64,000 nucleotides of DNA, from assembly GCA_963580285.1 (NCBI GenBank), contig CAUZLF010000259.1, positions 1 to 64,000 of the forward strand, written 5' to 3'. The stretch is from Lucinisca nassula (Eukaryota; Mollusca; Bivalvia; Lucinida; Lucinidae). The notes under the pieces are model-generated. The model was not told where the DNA came from and did no database searches. It saw only the letters and a program-made list of their open reading frames with translations. Positions 1 to 11,408 of this stretch are shown in pieces (the first letter of the stretch is position 1; the number at the start of each line of letters is the position of its first letter). The position numbers and the translations under genes were made by a program.

Positions 1-25
1 TCAAGCCCGATGGGCGGGGGCGGTG
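1..25 (-). mobile_element. SINE-A, 5' head fragment at window edge
   Basis: The window opens inside a copy of the commonest SINE here (called SINE-A). The visible bases are the head that in full copies lies opposite the (CAAA)n tail; the rest lies outside the window. Confidence 0.75.
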
Positions 26-810
26 TTTGTTTAGCTATAATTTAATTTTATTTATTTTACTAAGACTGTCTTTGTGTAATTCTTTTTACTTTTTATTTTT
101 CTTCTATAAGAAGAAGAAAAACAAGAAGAAGAATGGAAAAATCTTTCTATTATATCTGATTAAAAGCAAATTATTCAAACAATTTGCTTAGTTATTTATT
201 TGTTTATTTATTTATTTTTGTATCAGAAGAAGATGTTTTCTATAGTGTCAACTGATATTTTTTCCACAAATTTGAAGCTTTGTTTATTTGTGTATTTATT
301 TACTTAGTTATTTATTTATTTATTTATCAGAAGAAACTGCTTTCTATAGTGTCAAATAACAATTTTTCAACAAATAGGAAGATTTATTTTATTTTGTTTG
401 TTTGATATATTAGAACTAAATATGCTATATAATTAACCTTTATGAAATATGTTTGCATTTTGTTTCTTTGAAATTTAAATATAAGACAAATAAATACATT
501 AATCATGACTAAATTGTTTTGTTTGTATATTGAAACCAATTATGGAGTGTGCCTGATGTTACATAATTGAGATAACAAGGTTAGCTTCAAACAGAGCAGA
601 GCTGTCAATCACTTATTGTTAAAATGTCAATCATTGTGATGTCACAGTAGGTCTCCATTTACAGCCAATCAGATAAATAGAATTTGATGTTAACCCTTCA
701 GAGGTCAGACAAAGAATGACTCAGGTTTTCTTGTGCAGTCCAGTCCTGTCTTTAAAGATACAAAAACAGTTCAGATTGCCCTCTGTTTTGCAAAATTGAA
801 AGGTGCATTC
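26..810. other. AT-rich stretch with a degenerate TTTA repeat
   Basis: This stretch is very AT-rich. Between about 190 and 400 a segment of roughly 115 bp occurs twice: a run of TTTA/TTTG units followed by CAGAAGAA..TTTCTATAGTGTCAA. No open frame, SINE or inverted-repeat element was recognised in the rest. Confidence 0.5.
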
Positions 811-1020
811 ACCCTTATCTTGCTGTTCATGACATCCCCTATCTTTGCAAACAGTATAGATCCAGATCAGATGGCTTCTGAACAAGCCATCTGATCAGGA
901 TCTACACTGTTTGGCATTCAACTTATGAATTTGTAGCAATAAATTACATCAAGTAATTTGATTGGTTGATGGACAGAAATGGGTGTGGCTTAAATAAATA
1001 TTCAGCAAGATAAGGGCTAA
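811..1020. mobile_element. Hairpin MITE family H1 (copy 1)
   Basis: Family H1 has ends TTAA-CCCTTATCTTGCTG and CAGCAAGATAAGGG-TTAA, so it is flanked by TTAA like piggyBac-type elements. It carries a central palindrome with arms TGTAGATCCAGATCAGATGG and a loop near CTTCTGAAGAAG. In this copy both outer TTAA motifs are mutated (ATTC left, CTAA right). No protein is encoded. Confidence 0.8.
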
Positions 1021-1076
1021 GAGCTAAAATTGTACTGATTCTTTTTCTCAGTCAAAAGGGTTTTAACAACTGCATG

Positions 1077-1212
1077 TTTGTTTGTTTGATTTGAGGTTTA
1101 ACGTCCCTGTCAACACTGTAAAGGTCATTTTGGAGACGTTGCTTTCAATTTTGTGGGACTTTTACCTGACATTGAGATGAAATTACATCTCAAGCCCTGT
1201 CGTCCAATGAAA
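1077..1212 (-). mobile_element. SINE-A, 5'-truncated, with 12-bp target duplication
   Basis: The tail-proximal half of SINE-A, tail (CAAA)n at the left. It is flanked by AACAACTGCATG at 1065-1076 and 1213-1224. A 5' truncation with an exact target-site duplication is the signature of target-primed retroposition by a LINE machinery. Confidence 0.88.
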
Positions 1213-1224
1213 AACAACTGCATG

Positions 1225-4086
1225 AATTCTAGGTGTGGCCAATTCTGGCCCAAGGGGCATATTGGCAGGATTTATGTAGTTGACCTGGGCCCTGTGGTTT
1301 CAGAGAAGAAGATTTTTGAAGCTTTTTTTCCTTAGGAGTCTATGGGAGCTAAGGGGCCTCGGGGCATGGCCCATTTGGGACCCCAGGGGCATGATTGGCA
1401 GGATTATGTAGGTGACCACTTACCGTTGCTACATGCTAAATATCTAAGCTCTGGGCCCTGTGGTTTCAGAGAAGAAGATTTTTGAAGCTTTTTTTCCATT
1501 AGGAGTCAATGAGAGCTTAAGGGGCCCCCCGGGGCGTGGCCATTTGGACCCCAGGGGCATGATTGGCAGGATTTATGTAGGTGACCACTTGCCCGTTGCT
1601 ACCGGCTAAATATCTAAGCTCTTGGCCCTGTGGTTTCAGGGGAGAAACTTTTTGAAGCTTTTTTCCATTAGGAGCCTATGGGAGCTAAGGGGCCCGGGGT
1701 GTGGCCCATTTGGACCCCAGGGGGCATGATTGGCATGATTTATGTAGGTGACCACTTGCGTTGCTACATGCTAAATACATGTATCTAAGCTCTGGGCCCT
1801 GTGGTTTCAGAGAAGAAGATTTTTTAAGCTTTTTTTCCCATTAAGACTCAATGGGAGCTAAGGGGCCCCAGGGCGTGGCCCATTTGGACCCCAGGGGCAT
1901 GATTGGCAGGATTTATGTAGGTGACCACTGGCTGTTGCTACATGCTAAATATCTAAGCTCTGGGCCCTATGGTTTCAGAGAAGAAGATTTTTGAAGCTTT
2001 TTTTTCCATTAGGAGTCTATGGGAGCTAAGGGACCCCAGGGCGTGCCCATTTGGACCCCAGGGGCATGATTGGCAGGATTTATGTAGATGACCACTTGCC
2101 ATTGCTACATGCTCAATAGCGTAGCTCTGGGCCCTGTGGTTTCAGAGAAGAAGAGTTTTGAAGCTTTTTTCCATTAGGAGTCTATGGGAGCTAAGGGGCC
2201 CCGGGGCTTGTCCAATTTCGACCCCAGGGGCATGATTGGCAGGAATTATGTAGGTGACCACTTGCCTTTGCTACATGCTAAATATCTAAGCTCTGGGCCC
2301 TGTGGTTTCAGAGAAGAAGATTTTTGAAGCTCTTTTTCCATTAGGAGTCTATGGGAGCTAAGGGGCCCCGGGGTGTGGCCCATTTGGACCCCAGGGGCAT
2401 GATTGGCAGGATTTATGTAGGTGAACACTTGCCGTTGCTACCTGCTAAATATCTAAGCTCTGGGCCCTGTGGTTTCAAAGGAGAAGATTTCTGAAGCTTT
2501 TTTTTTTCCATTAGGAGTCTATGGGAGCTAAGGGGCCCCGGGGCATGGCCCATTTGGACCCCAGGGGCATGATTGGCAGGATTTATGTATGTGACCACTT
2601 GCCGTTGCTACCTGATAAATATCTAAGCTCTGGGCCCTGTGATTTCAGGGGAGAATATTTTTGAAGCTTTTTTCCATTAGAAGTCTATGGGAGCTAAGGG
2701 GCCCCAGGGTGTGGCCCATTTGAAACCCAGGGGCATGATTGGCAGGAATTATGTAGGTGACCACTTGCCGTTGCTATGTGCTAAATATCTAAGCTCTGGG
2801 CCCTGTGGTTTCAGAGTAGAAGATTTTTGAAACTTTTTTTTTCCATTATGAGTCTATGGGAGCTAAGGGGCCCCGGGGCGTGGCCCATTTGAACCCCAGG
2901 AGCATGATTGGCAGGATTTATGTAGGTGACCACTTGCCTTTGCAAGATGCTAAATATCTCAGTTCTGGGCCTTGTGGTCTCAGAGAAGAAACTTTTTGGA
3001 GCTTTTTTCCATTATGAGTCTATAGGAACTAAGGGGCCCTTGGGCGTGGCCAATTTGGACCCCAGGGGCATGATTGGCAGAATTTTGTAGCTGACCACTT
3101 GCCGTTGCTACATGCTAAATATCTAAGCTGTGGGACCTGTGGTTTCAGAGAAGAAGATTTTTGAAGCTTTTTTTTTCCATTATGAGACTATGGGAGCGAA
3201 GGGGCCCCAGGGCGTGGCCCATTTGAAACCCAGGCGCATTATTGGCAGGAATTATGTAGGTGACCACTGCCGTTGCTACATGCTAAATATTTAAGCTCTG
3301 GGCCCTGTGGTTTGAGAGAAGGAGATTTTTGAAGCTTTTTTTTCCATTATGAGTCTATGGGAGCTAAGGGGCCCCCGGGTGTGGCCAATTTGGACCCCAG
3401 GGGCATGATTGGCAGGAATTATGTAGGTGACCACTTGCCATTGCTACATGCTAAATACCTCAGCCCTGGGTACTGTGGTTTCAGAGAAGAAGATTTTTGA
3501 AACTTTTTTTCCATTATGAGTCTATGGGAGCGAAGGGGCCCCGGGGCGTGGCCCTTTTGGAACCCAGGGACATAATTGGCAGGAATTATGTAGGTGACCA
3601 TTTGCTGTTGCTACATGCTAAATATCTAAGCTCTGGGTCCTGTGGTTTCAGAGAAGATTTTTGAAGCTTTTTTGTTTCCATTATGAGTCTATAGGAGCTA
3701 AGGGGCCCCAGGGTGTGGCCAATTTGGACCCGAGGGGCATGATTGGCAGGATTTACATAGGTGACCACTTAACATTGTTACAAGCTAAATATCTAAGCTC
3801 TGGGCCCAGTGGTTTGAGAGAAGAAGATTTTTTAATTTTTTTCCCATTATAAGTCTAATGGAGCTATATGTTGCCATGGCAACCAGAATTCCAATCTGAT
3901 AGGCCTAAAAACCTTATGCAGCCTTTCCCCCTACCTGATGATGCTTCACATGAAATTTGATCAAGATTGGCCATGTGGTATTAGAGATATACTTATTTGA
4001 AATTGTTTACTGACGGACGCACGCAAGACGGACAAAAAGTGATCACAAAAGCTCACCTTGTCACTACGTGACAGGTGAGCTAAAAA
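1225..4086 (+). repeat. Tandem array of ~167-bp units with terminal stem-loop (pearl-like element)
   Basis: About 16 degenerate units of roughly 167 bp run from about 1240 to 3860. Each contains GGGGCATGATTGGCAGGAT, CTCTGGGCCCTGTGGTTTCA and a T-run before CCATTAGGAGTCTATGGGAG. A unique tail follows with short ACGG/ACGC steps near 4013-4033 and a stem-loop at about 4051-4081 (GCTCACCTTGTCA, ACGTGACAGGTGAGC), then AAAA. The unit length is not a multiple of three, so the 60-codon frames inside it are by-products. This resembles the bivalve pearl architecture (inference). Confidence 0.85.
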
Positions 4087-4313
4087 GAGTTGCCTCCCCT
4101 GAAGGTTTATTTATTGCCCATGACCTTAATACATAGGGAGTAACATGAATCAGGTTATCTTACCATCTCTACATGACCTTAATACTGCCGACTGGGCAAT
4201 AAGATTTCAAGACAAGCAGAAACAAGAGTTCCGCAAGCGGGGCATTATACGCCTTAGGCAAGTGATTGGCTGTTACGCATACATGTATACTTACAAATAG
4301 TAGTAGGGGTTAG

Positions 4314-4601
4314 TTTTGTTTGTTTGATTTGAGGTTTAATGTCCAGTCAACACTGTAAAGGTCATTTTGGAGACATTGCTTCCAATTTTGATGGACTTTA
4401 CCAGACACTGAGATGAAATGACATCTCAAGCCCTTCCACCCAATGAAACCAATAGGGTTGACAAGCATGGATGGTCCGACTCGCACCGCTTTGCCTGGGC
4501 AGGCTTATATCCACTAAGCGATTTACCAGTACTCATGTGCGGGTCGGTTTCAGCTTTGCTTGCCCATCTATTTCTTAAAGCCCCGATGGGCGGGGGCCGC
4601 G
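4314..4601 (-). mobile_element. SINE-A, full length, nested in tandem-core element
   Basis: Near-complete SINE-A, tail (CAAA)n at the left and head GCCCCCGCCCATCGGGGCTT at the right (complement). Imperfect flanking repeats GTAGGGGTTAG (4303-4313) and GTAGGGTTAG (4602-4611) are the likely target duplication. The 118-codon frame spanning it is chance. Confidence 0.85.
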
Positions 4602-5249
4602 GTAGGGTTAGCCAAAAAAGAAAAGTTTATGGATGGAGAGCTGGACATAAATCTGCTAATAATTGGTGGACTGTAACCTCTAAACAAAATGCACTGCTTC
4701 ACATCATGCTCTTTCAGCCCTCAAAATTGCTTCTCCACATCGCACATTCTAATTTTTACAATATTTCAGCTTGATCTAATGTAAACTGCAGGTGAAATTT
4801 TCAAAGGGTCATTACTGCTGTAATATGTGGTGGAATGTAACCTCGAAACAGTATGCACTGCTTCACATTATGGTCTAACTATATATCAAGTTTCAGACTG
4901 GTAGGAGTTTTCCGGAAACAAAATGTAATACAGAAATTTTCAAAGGGGCATAACTCTATAAATATTTCATAGACCATCACCTTGCAACAATATGCATTGC
5001 TCTACATCATGGTCTGACCATATATCAAGTTTCAGAGTGATCAAATGTTAATTGTAGGAGACGTTAGCCTGAAACGAAAAGTTTACACTAATTTTCAACT
5101 TGCTGCACATCATGGCCTAACTATATATGAAGTTTCAGCTTGATCAAATGTAAATTGTAGGTCTAATTTTTACAATGTTTCAGCTTGATCTAATGTAAAC
5201 TGCAGGTGAAATTTTCAAAGGGCCATTACTGCTGTAATATTTGGTGGAG

Positions 5250-5410
5250 TGAGTGAGTGTTTGAGTTTTATGTCCCACCAACAGCTAAGGTCATACGGAG
5301 ACGGGACCTCGGTTTAAAGACTCATCTGAAAGTCTGGAGAAGCCCGGGATCGATCCTGCAATCCCTGGTTTACAAGGTGAGTAGCATAACCACTACACCA
5401 CCAGGGCTTC
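5250..5410 (-). mobile_element. SINE-B, tRNA-derived, with 15-bp target duplication
   Basis: Read on the minus strand it begins GAAGCCCTGGTGGTGTAGTG and has a tRNA-like pol III promoter: A-box-like TGGTGTAGTGG and B-box-like GGATCGATCCC. It ends in an ACATAAAACTCAAACACTCA tail. The duplication TAATATTTGGTGGAG is exact (5235-5249 and 5411-5425) and matches the surrounding tandem unit. Confidence 0.92.
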
Positions 5411-6455
5411 TAATATTTGGTGGAGTGTAACCTCAAAACAATATGCGTGACTATAAATCAATCAGATGTAAATTTCAGGATGAGTTTACGGAAGTTTTCA
5501 AAGGAGCATAAACTTATTATTTGGTGAATTGCATCATCATACATGCGTACATACCTTATTCGGTAGACCATAACCTCGAAACAATATGCGCTGCTCCACA
5601 TCATGATGTAGCTATATATCCAGTTTCAGCTTAATCGGATCTAAATTGTAGGAGGACTTAGCCGGAAAACTAAATGTTTACAGAAATCTTTAAAGGGGCA
5701 TTACCCTGTTAATATTTGGTGGACTGCAACCTCAAAACAATATGCACTGCTCCACATCATGGTCTGACTATATATTAAGTTTCAGCTTGATCGGATCTCA
5801 ATTGTAGGAGGACTTTGCCGGAAACTTAAGTTTACAAAAATTTTCAAAGTGGCATAACTCTATAACTATTTGGTGGAATATTACCTCGAAACAGTATGCG
5901 CTGCTTCACATTATGGTCTAACTATATATCAAATTTCAGACTGGTAGGAGCAGTTTTCCGGAAACAAAATGTTTACAGAAATTTTCAAAGGGGCATAACT
6001 CTATAAATATTTCGTAGACCATCACCTTGCAGCAATATGCATGGCTCTACATCATGGTCTGACCATATATCAAGTTTCAGACTGATCAAATGTTAATTGT
6101 AGGAAACGTTAGCCTGAAACGAAAAGTTTACACAAATTTTCAACTTGCTGCACATCATGGCCTAACTATATATGAAGTTTCAGCTTAATCAAATGTAAAT
6201 TGTAGCCGGAAACGAAATGGTTACAGAAATTTTCAAAGAGGCATAACTCTGTTAATATATGGCAGACCGAAACCTGGAAATGCACTGCTCCACATCATGG
6301 TCTAACTATATATCCAAGTAGCTTGATCGGATGTAAAATGTAGAAGTTATCCGGAAATAAAAAGTTTACAGATGGATGGACAGACCGACGGATGGACAGA
6401 AGTATGGATGTATGCTGAGGGGCACAACATAATACAACCTTTTTTCAAAAGGGCT

Positions 6456-6715
6456 TATAAAAACCATAAGGGTTGCTTTTTTGTACCATGACTCAAGTCT
6501 CTCCTTAATCATTTCTAACATTGTCAAAGACGTTTTCTTCATCTCGGAGCAATTATGACACAATAATCAATATAATTGAAGCTGAAGTGAAGTAAGGTTT
6601 TCCATCTGAAATGCAAAACTGAAAGTTGAATCGGATGTGCAACATGTCATTTGTCAATATCTGATTCATGCTGAGCTTCAATGTCAGTGCATTAAGCTTT
6701 CCTTATGAGGCTTTT
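6456..6715. other. Unassigned stretch
   Basis: Part of this (about 6603-6712) is similar to 9395-9485 (AAAACTG.AAGTTGAA, TTAAGCTTTCCTTATGA.GCTTTTG), so it is a further dispersed repeat. The remainder shows nothing recognisable. Confidence 0.4.
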
Positions 6716-6952
6716 GGCCCTTGAAATGCCAATCACAATAATTGTCATCTGCTTTGTTGTCTGCTGGTTACCTTACAAGTCACTGTTGCAAACAGTGTGG
6801 ACCTGATCAGACTGTTGTGCTAGCAGCAGTCTGATGAGGGTCCAGTTTTCCTGTATGCAAATATATGTTAGGAAAGTTTGTAAGAAGATTTGGCATACAA
6901 AATAAACAGACAACATTTTCAGCTGCAGTATTTCTCAGCATCTTGTGGTTTA
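6716..6952. mobile_element. Hairpin MITE family H3 (copy 1, diverged)
   Basis: Family H3 has one end close to TTAACCCTTAAGATGC and the other close to TGCCAATCACGACAATTGTC. It carries GTCGTCTGC boxes on both sides and a central palindrome (GTGTGGACCCAGATCAGACT, loop GCTCCTAGAGGAGC). Here the palindrome is degraded. Confidence 0.7.
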
Positions 6953-6978
6953 AAACCTGTATTGGCCATGATTACTCT

Positions 6979-9385
6979 AACAAGGGGACCATGATGGTCC
7001 TATATCGCTACCTGAGCTGTGAGATTTAGACATGTGGGTCCCGGGGCAGGGTAAATTTTGGCCTCATGTGTATAATTTGAACAATCTTGGTGGAGGTCTA
7101 CCAAATGAAGCTTAATACCAAATATATTAGGCTTGGGCCTTCTGGTCTCAGACAAGACAATTTTAAAGTTTTCCCTATATAAGTCTATGTAAAACCAGTG
7201 GGCCCTGAGATGGGGCCATTTTTGGCCCCAAGGCTATAATCCGAACAATCATGGTAGAGGTCCATTAGATGAAGCTTCATACCAAATATCAAAGACCTGG
7301 CCTTCTGGTTTCAAACAAAAAAGATTTCTGAAAGTTTTCCACATGTAAGTCTCTGTAAACCAGTGGGCACCGGAGTGGGCCATAAACTAAACAATCTTGG
7401 TAGAGGTCCACTAGATGAAGCATCATACCAAATATCAAAGACCTGGGCCTTCTTCAAATTTTTATCATATGTAAGTCTATGTAAAACCAGTGGGCCGCAA
7501 GGTGGGGCCATTTTTGACCCCAGGGCAATAATTTGAACAATCCATGTAGAGGTCCACTAGACGAAGATTAAACTCCATTCAGAAAATCTGAATCATCGAT
7601 TTTTTCGTGTCTTCCTTTTAATACTCATTTTAGCCCATACATCACTATGGGAAAGTTTTAGACCTGACTCTCCTCCGACTTCACCAGCGAGTCGTATGCC
7701 TCTCTGACAGTCAGGAAAGGCTGTGATTATTTGGAGAAAATCGCAAAACAAAGAAATGAGATCACAGACTAAGTCCATTTGATGATGATTGTCAGGTAAA
7801 AAAATACATATTCAAATCCATGTGATGCACTTTATAAATAGATATGCAGTTACGACATACCTTACATTCGAATGGCTAGATTGAGGCTCACTATGAACGG
7901 AGAGCCACTAGTGCGATGTGCTTTCAACAGTGGTCAAAATGAATTATACCGATATCAGATGTGGTGTCACAGCTGATGATTTTCCATGAAGTGATCGTGC
8001 AAATAAAATATAGACGCCCATGTAATTTACAAGAGCAGTAACCACTTCTATATATGGTTTAAAAGGGTGTGTCGAATCTGTCAGAATGTCTTAGTCTGTG
8101 AACGAAAATTTAGATTTTCCAATTTTCTCCAAATAATCACAGCCTTCCCTGGCTGTCGCAGAGGCATACGACTTGTTGGAGAAATCGGCGGAGGGTGCAG
8201 TCTACAACTTTCTCATAGTGATGTGTGGGCTAAAATGAGTATTACAAGGGAGAAACGAAAAAATCGATGATTCAGATTTTCTGAACGGAGTTTAATACCT
8301 TGGCCTTCTGGTTTCAGACAAGACGATTTTACAAAGGTTTTCCCTACATTAGCCCATGTAACACCAGTAGGCCCTGGGGCCGGGCCATTTTTGAATGATC
8401 TTGGAAGTGGTCCACCAGATGAAACTTCATACCAAATATCAAAGACCTGACGCTCCATGGATTGAAGACTGATGCAAAATTGTGGCCTCCAGAGGGTGAA
8501 CAAGGTTTTAAACAAATTTGACCTAGTGACCTAGTTTTTGAACCAACATAGCCCATATTTAAGCTTGACCCAGATATCATCAAGGCAAATTGTCAGGTAA
8601 AGTTTCATGAAGACTGAAGCAAAAACATAGGCCTCTAGAGGGTGAACAAGGTTGAAAAGAAATTTGACCTAGTGACCTAGTTTTAAACCTCAAATTATCC
8701 ATATTCAAACTTGACCTTGATATCATTAAGAACAACATTCTGGTAAAGTTTCATGAAGAATGAAGCATAATTATGGCTTCTAGAGTGTGAACAATGTTTT
8801 TAAGAAATTTGACCTAATGACCTAGCTTTTGATCTCACATTATCCATATTTGAACTTAACCATGGTATCATCAAGACAAACATTCTGGTAGTTTCATGAA
8901 GATTGAAGCAAAATTGTGGTCTCTGGAGGGTGAACAAGGTTTTAATGCAATTTGACCTGGTGAACTAGTTTTTGACACGATAAGATGTCATCAAGGAAAA
9001 CATTCTGTTAAAGTTTCATGAAGATTGAAGCAAAATTATGGTTTCTAGAGTGTGAACAAGGTTTTAAAGAAATTAGACCTAGTTTTTGACCTGACATGAC
9101 CCATATTCGAACTTGACCTAGATATCATCAAGGCAAACATTCTGGTGTAAAGTTTCATGAAGATGAAGCAAAACTGTCGTCTCTAGAGGGTGAACAAGTT
9201 TTTCAAGAAATTATCAAGACAAACATTCTGGTAAAGTTTCATGAAGATTGAAACAAAACTGTGACTTCTAGAGGGTGAACATGTTAAATGCTGACGATGC
9301 ACGATGCATGTTGCTCGACGCACGTATGATGGACAAAGGGGGATCACAATAGCTCACCTTGAGCATTGCTCAGGTGAGTTAAAAA
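6979..9385 (+). mobile_element. Tandem-core element with stem-loop end, foldback element nested
   Basis: The left end is CAAGGGGACCATGATGGTCC. It has two core repeat types: ~158-bp units at about 7020-7565 and 8300-8450 (GAAGCTTCATACCAAATATC), then ~150-bp units at about 8460-9285 (TTTGACCTAGTGACCTAG, GTAAAGTTTCATGAAGAT). The right end is a stem-loop GCTCACCTTGAGCATTGCTCAGGTGAG followed by TTAAAAA. The same GCTACCTGAGC word lies near the left end. It is interrupted at 7572-8291. Confidence 0.78.
7572..8291. mobile_element. Foldback element with ~170-bp inverted arms, TTAA target duplication
   Basis: Left arm about 7572-7742 and right arm about 8121-8291 are inverted repeats of roughly 85% identity by eye, starting ACTCC[A/G]TTCAGAAAATCTG. 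TTAA lies immediately outside both ends (7568-7571, 8292-8295). Fusing the flanks at one TTAA restores a tandem-core unit. The ~380-bp centre shows no recognisable gene. Confidence 0.85.
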
Positions 9386-9872
9386 GTCTGGACAAAGCAA
9401 AACTGGAAGTTGAAAGTTTGTCAATACATGAATCATGATTCTAGTGCCAATGTCAGAGCTTAAAGCTTTCCTTATGAAGCTTTTGACCAATTTACCCAAT
9501 TTATTCCGACAGACAAGCCTAAGCAAAACTGGTGTGAGATCTGCCATGCATGCAGCAAGCCAGCTACCTGGAAGGGGGCCCATTTATGTTGATGATTTCC
9601 TTGCACCTGCACGTTAACCAAAACTCTGATGATGATGATGATGATGATGATGATGAGGATGATGATGAGGATGATGATGAGGATGATGATGATGAATGGG
9701 TTAAACCTTGTTAAATCCAAACAAATACAGAGTATATAGAAAAGTGACCATTCATGGTTATTTTTCCATATAAACTACTATTATGTACACATATATTTTT
9801 GGGATCCATCTTTGAACTGTGTTATAACAAATCATGTTATGATGATCGTGGTGTAATACTTATTCAAATTAT
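9386..9872. other. Unassigned stretch, no gene recognised
   Basis: Includes a dispersed-repeat piece related to 6603-6712, a (GAT)n microsatellite, and an imperfect palindrome around TGACCATTCATGGTTATTTTT (about 9745-9765) that is also seen at about 57060-57115. If the histidine-rich gene continues, this region is its first intron. Confidence 0.4.
9627..9695 (+). repeat. (GAT)n microsatellite with GAG interruptions
   Basis: About 69 bp of GAT trinucleotide repeats with periodic GAG changes. The isoleucine-rich minus-strand frame over it is low-complexity translation, not a gene. Confidence 0.9.
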
Positions 9873-9892
9873 CCTCAATTCAAATGACGTAC

Positions 9893-10345
9893 CTTGTCAA
9901 ATTGATGTTCATCATGGTAGCTTCTATGGCGATGACCATCATAATCACCATGACTACCATGCCGTCTTTGACCTTGACCCCCAACATAATAGTACTCGTG
10001 ACTATATCCATGTCTTTTATCACTATGGTGATGACCTTCACCTCTGTCTCTATGTTCACTATGACTACCAAGTCTCACTCTCTCACCGTCTCTATAGTCA
10101 CTATGACTACCATGTCTTCTCTCACTTCTATCACCATGGTGAAGGTCATGGTCACTATGACTCCCCCTGTGATGTGACTGATATCCATGGCCCCCTTCAC
10201 CATGGTGACTGAGTCGCCTGTCTGCATGATCCTCTCCCAGGTGGTGATGGTGACCATGTGGATCCTCTGGGTGGTGCTCTGTGGACCACCGCTTACGGTG
10301 CTCCAAAGCAAATTGAGTTGATGTTGAAGTGATAATTGCAGCCAT
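9893..10345 (-). CDS. Histidine-rich protein, first coding exon (paralogue 1)
   Basis: The exon encodes 151 residues from an ATG in the context CCAGGAATGGC to an AAG|GTACGT donor (complement of 9893/9892), phase 0. After MAAIITSTSTQFALEH the sequence is dominated by His, Ser, Gly, Arg, Asp and Tyr, with repeated SHSD/SHSE and GSHS motifs about every 15-20 residues (near residues 60-130). No signal peptide or transmembrane segment is seen. The start and the exon plan are shared with the exon at 33594-33091, which supports real coding sequence rather than chance. Such composition could suit metal binding, mineral interaction or phase separation, but I do not recognise the family. Downstream exons were not found; they would lie at lower coordinates. 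Confidence 0.6.
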
Positions 10346-10640
10346 TCCTGGCTAGTCCCAATTTTTCATGCAGTCAAAGGAAAAATGTTGCTATCATCCT
10401 AGTAAGGATCTATAGTCGGTATCATTTCGGGTAGTTTTCCAGTTTTTGAAAGCAATGTTTAGAATTACTGTTATGAGGTGTTGCCAACTTTTTTATATGA
10501 TCTACTTCTTAGTCAGAATTTGGGCAATTCTGGCTTTTTGACAGTACCCACAGCAAAATTTATGTTGTCACGAAATTCGAATAGAGAAAAATTATCCCTC
10601 AATATCCTCACGACTCCTCTTTACCTGGGCTTATAAAACT
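10346..10640. other. Upstream of histidine-rich exon 1
   Basis: On the minus strand this is the 5' side of the exon. About 70 bp upstream of the ATG share short blocks (GGATC, AACATTTTT) with the equivalent region above 33594, so part is probably 5' untranslated sequence. No clear acceptor with a pyrimidine tract was found. Confidence 0.35.
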
Positions 10641-10905
10641 ACAGTAAAATTCCTATATTAAGAAAACCTTTGGAACTCAAAAAATGGTCATTTTCTTATG
10701 AAAATCTGTCATATATTTCTTTTTTATACTCTAAACATAGGTTGTGGGTGCTCAATAGAACCGCCCCATTGAGGCGGTTCTATCGAGTACCCACAACCTA
10801 TGTCTTGCAGCAGAAATAAGAAAAATAATATATACCCGCGTAAACCCCAGTTTTCTCTATATACAGTGGGGTTTAGAGGGGTTTTCATTACACAGACTTG
10901 TTATT
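10641..10905. mobile_element. Palindromic element of the GTGGGTACTTG family (H8)
   Basis: A palindrome at 10739-10802 has arms AGGTTGTGGGTGCTC.ATAGAACCGCC. It is followed by a sequence (10800-10890, AACCCCAGTTTTCTCTATAT) that reappears inverted at 18310-18400 beside another copy of the palindrome. The outer limits are approximate. Confidence 0.55.
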
Positions 10906-11168
10906 AACATGATGAGCCACAAACAGAGAAAATGCAGAAATTCTGTGTATGGATATGATTACATATGACAACTTGTTGTTCCTTATTAACACTAGTTTTG
11001 CAGTTCAAGCAACCCTACTAACAAATCAACAGCTTCTCCAACATAAACATCATTGAGGTAAGCAATAAAAACAGATGCCAAATTCATTCTTTGAACGTCT
11101 TCAACATATAGTAGTTTTTCCTGGATACAATTTTCTTGTGGTGTAACAATAATTACCAACTTACGATG
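10906..11168. other. No feature recognised
   Basis: AT-rich, no coherent frame and no match to the other repeats in the window. Confidence 0.35.
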
Positions 11169-11408
11169 TTAACCAAAAAAATGCCAATCACGGCAATAGT
11201 CTTCTGCTTTGTCGTCTGCTGGTTACTTCAAAAGTCATTTTTGCGAACAGCATGGACCCAAATCAGACTGCTCCTCTAGGAGCAGTCTGATTGGAGTCCA
11301 CACTGTTTGCCTGTAAGCAAAAATATTTTTTCAAACCATTTGCAAAAAAAAATCAGCAGACGACATAAGCAGAAGACATATTCAGATGTAGTTTTTCTCG
11401 GCTAAGTT
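11169..11408. mobile_element. Hairpin MITE family H3 (copy 2)
   Basis: Inverted orientation: ATGCCAATCACGGCAATAGTC at the left and CAGATGTAGTTTTTCTCGGC at the right. The centre carries the shared palindrome with loop GCTCCTCTAGGAGC. Confidence 0.78.

Larger units (their letters stand above)
4221..6455 (+). mobile_element. Tandem-core element with ~160-bp units, two SINEs nested
   Basis: The element starts at CAAGAGTTCCGCAAGCGGGG. From about 4636 to 6360 it holds some nine degenerate ~160-bp units with ATATGCACTGCTCCACATCA, ACTATATATCAAGTTTCAG and TTTTCAAAGGGGCAT. A GATGGATGGACAGACC tetranucleotide stretch at about 6372-6405 precedes the right end. SINE-A (4314-4601) and SINE-B (5250-5410) interrupt it. 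The right boundary is approximate. No coding potential is seen. Confidence 0.72.

Noticed and set aside
2246..3852. Series of similar 60-codon frames on both strands
   Set aside because: They recur with the 167-bp unit, which is not a multiple of three, and carry no start, splice or domain signal. They are translations of a tandem repeat.
4418..4774. 118-codon frame MTSQALPPNETNRV..
   Set aside because: Similar frames occur in many other SINE-A copies in the window; it reads through the SINE body and into a tandem-core unit.
9472..9720. Isoleucine-rich membrane protein
   Set aside because: Produced by translation of the (GAT)n microsatellite.
9884..10311. Met/Thr-rich and Val-rich frames overlapping histidine-rich exon 1
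   Set aside because: Shadow frames of a low-complexity exon. Only the minus-strand His-rich frame shares its start and donor phase with a paralogue.
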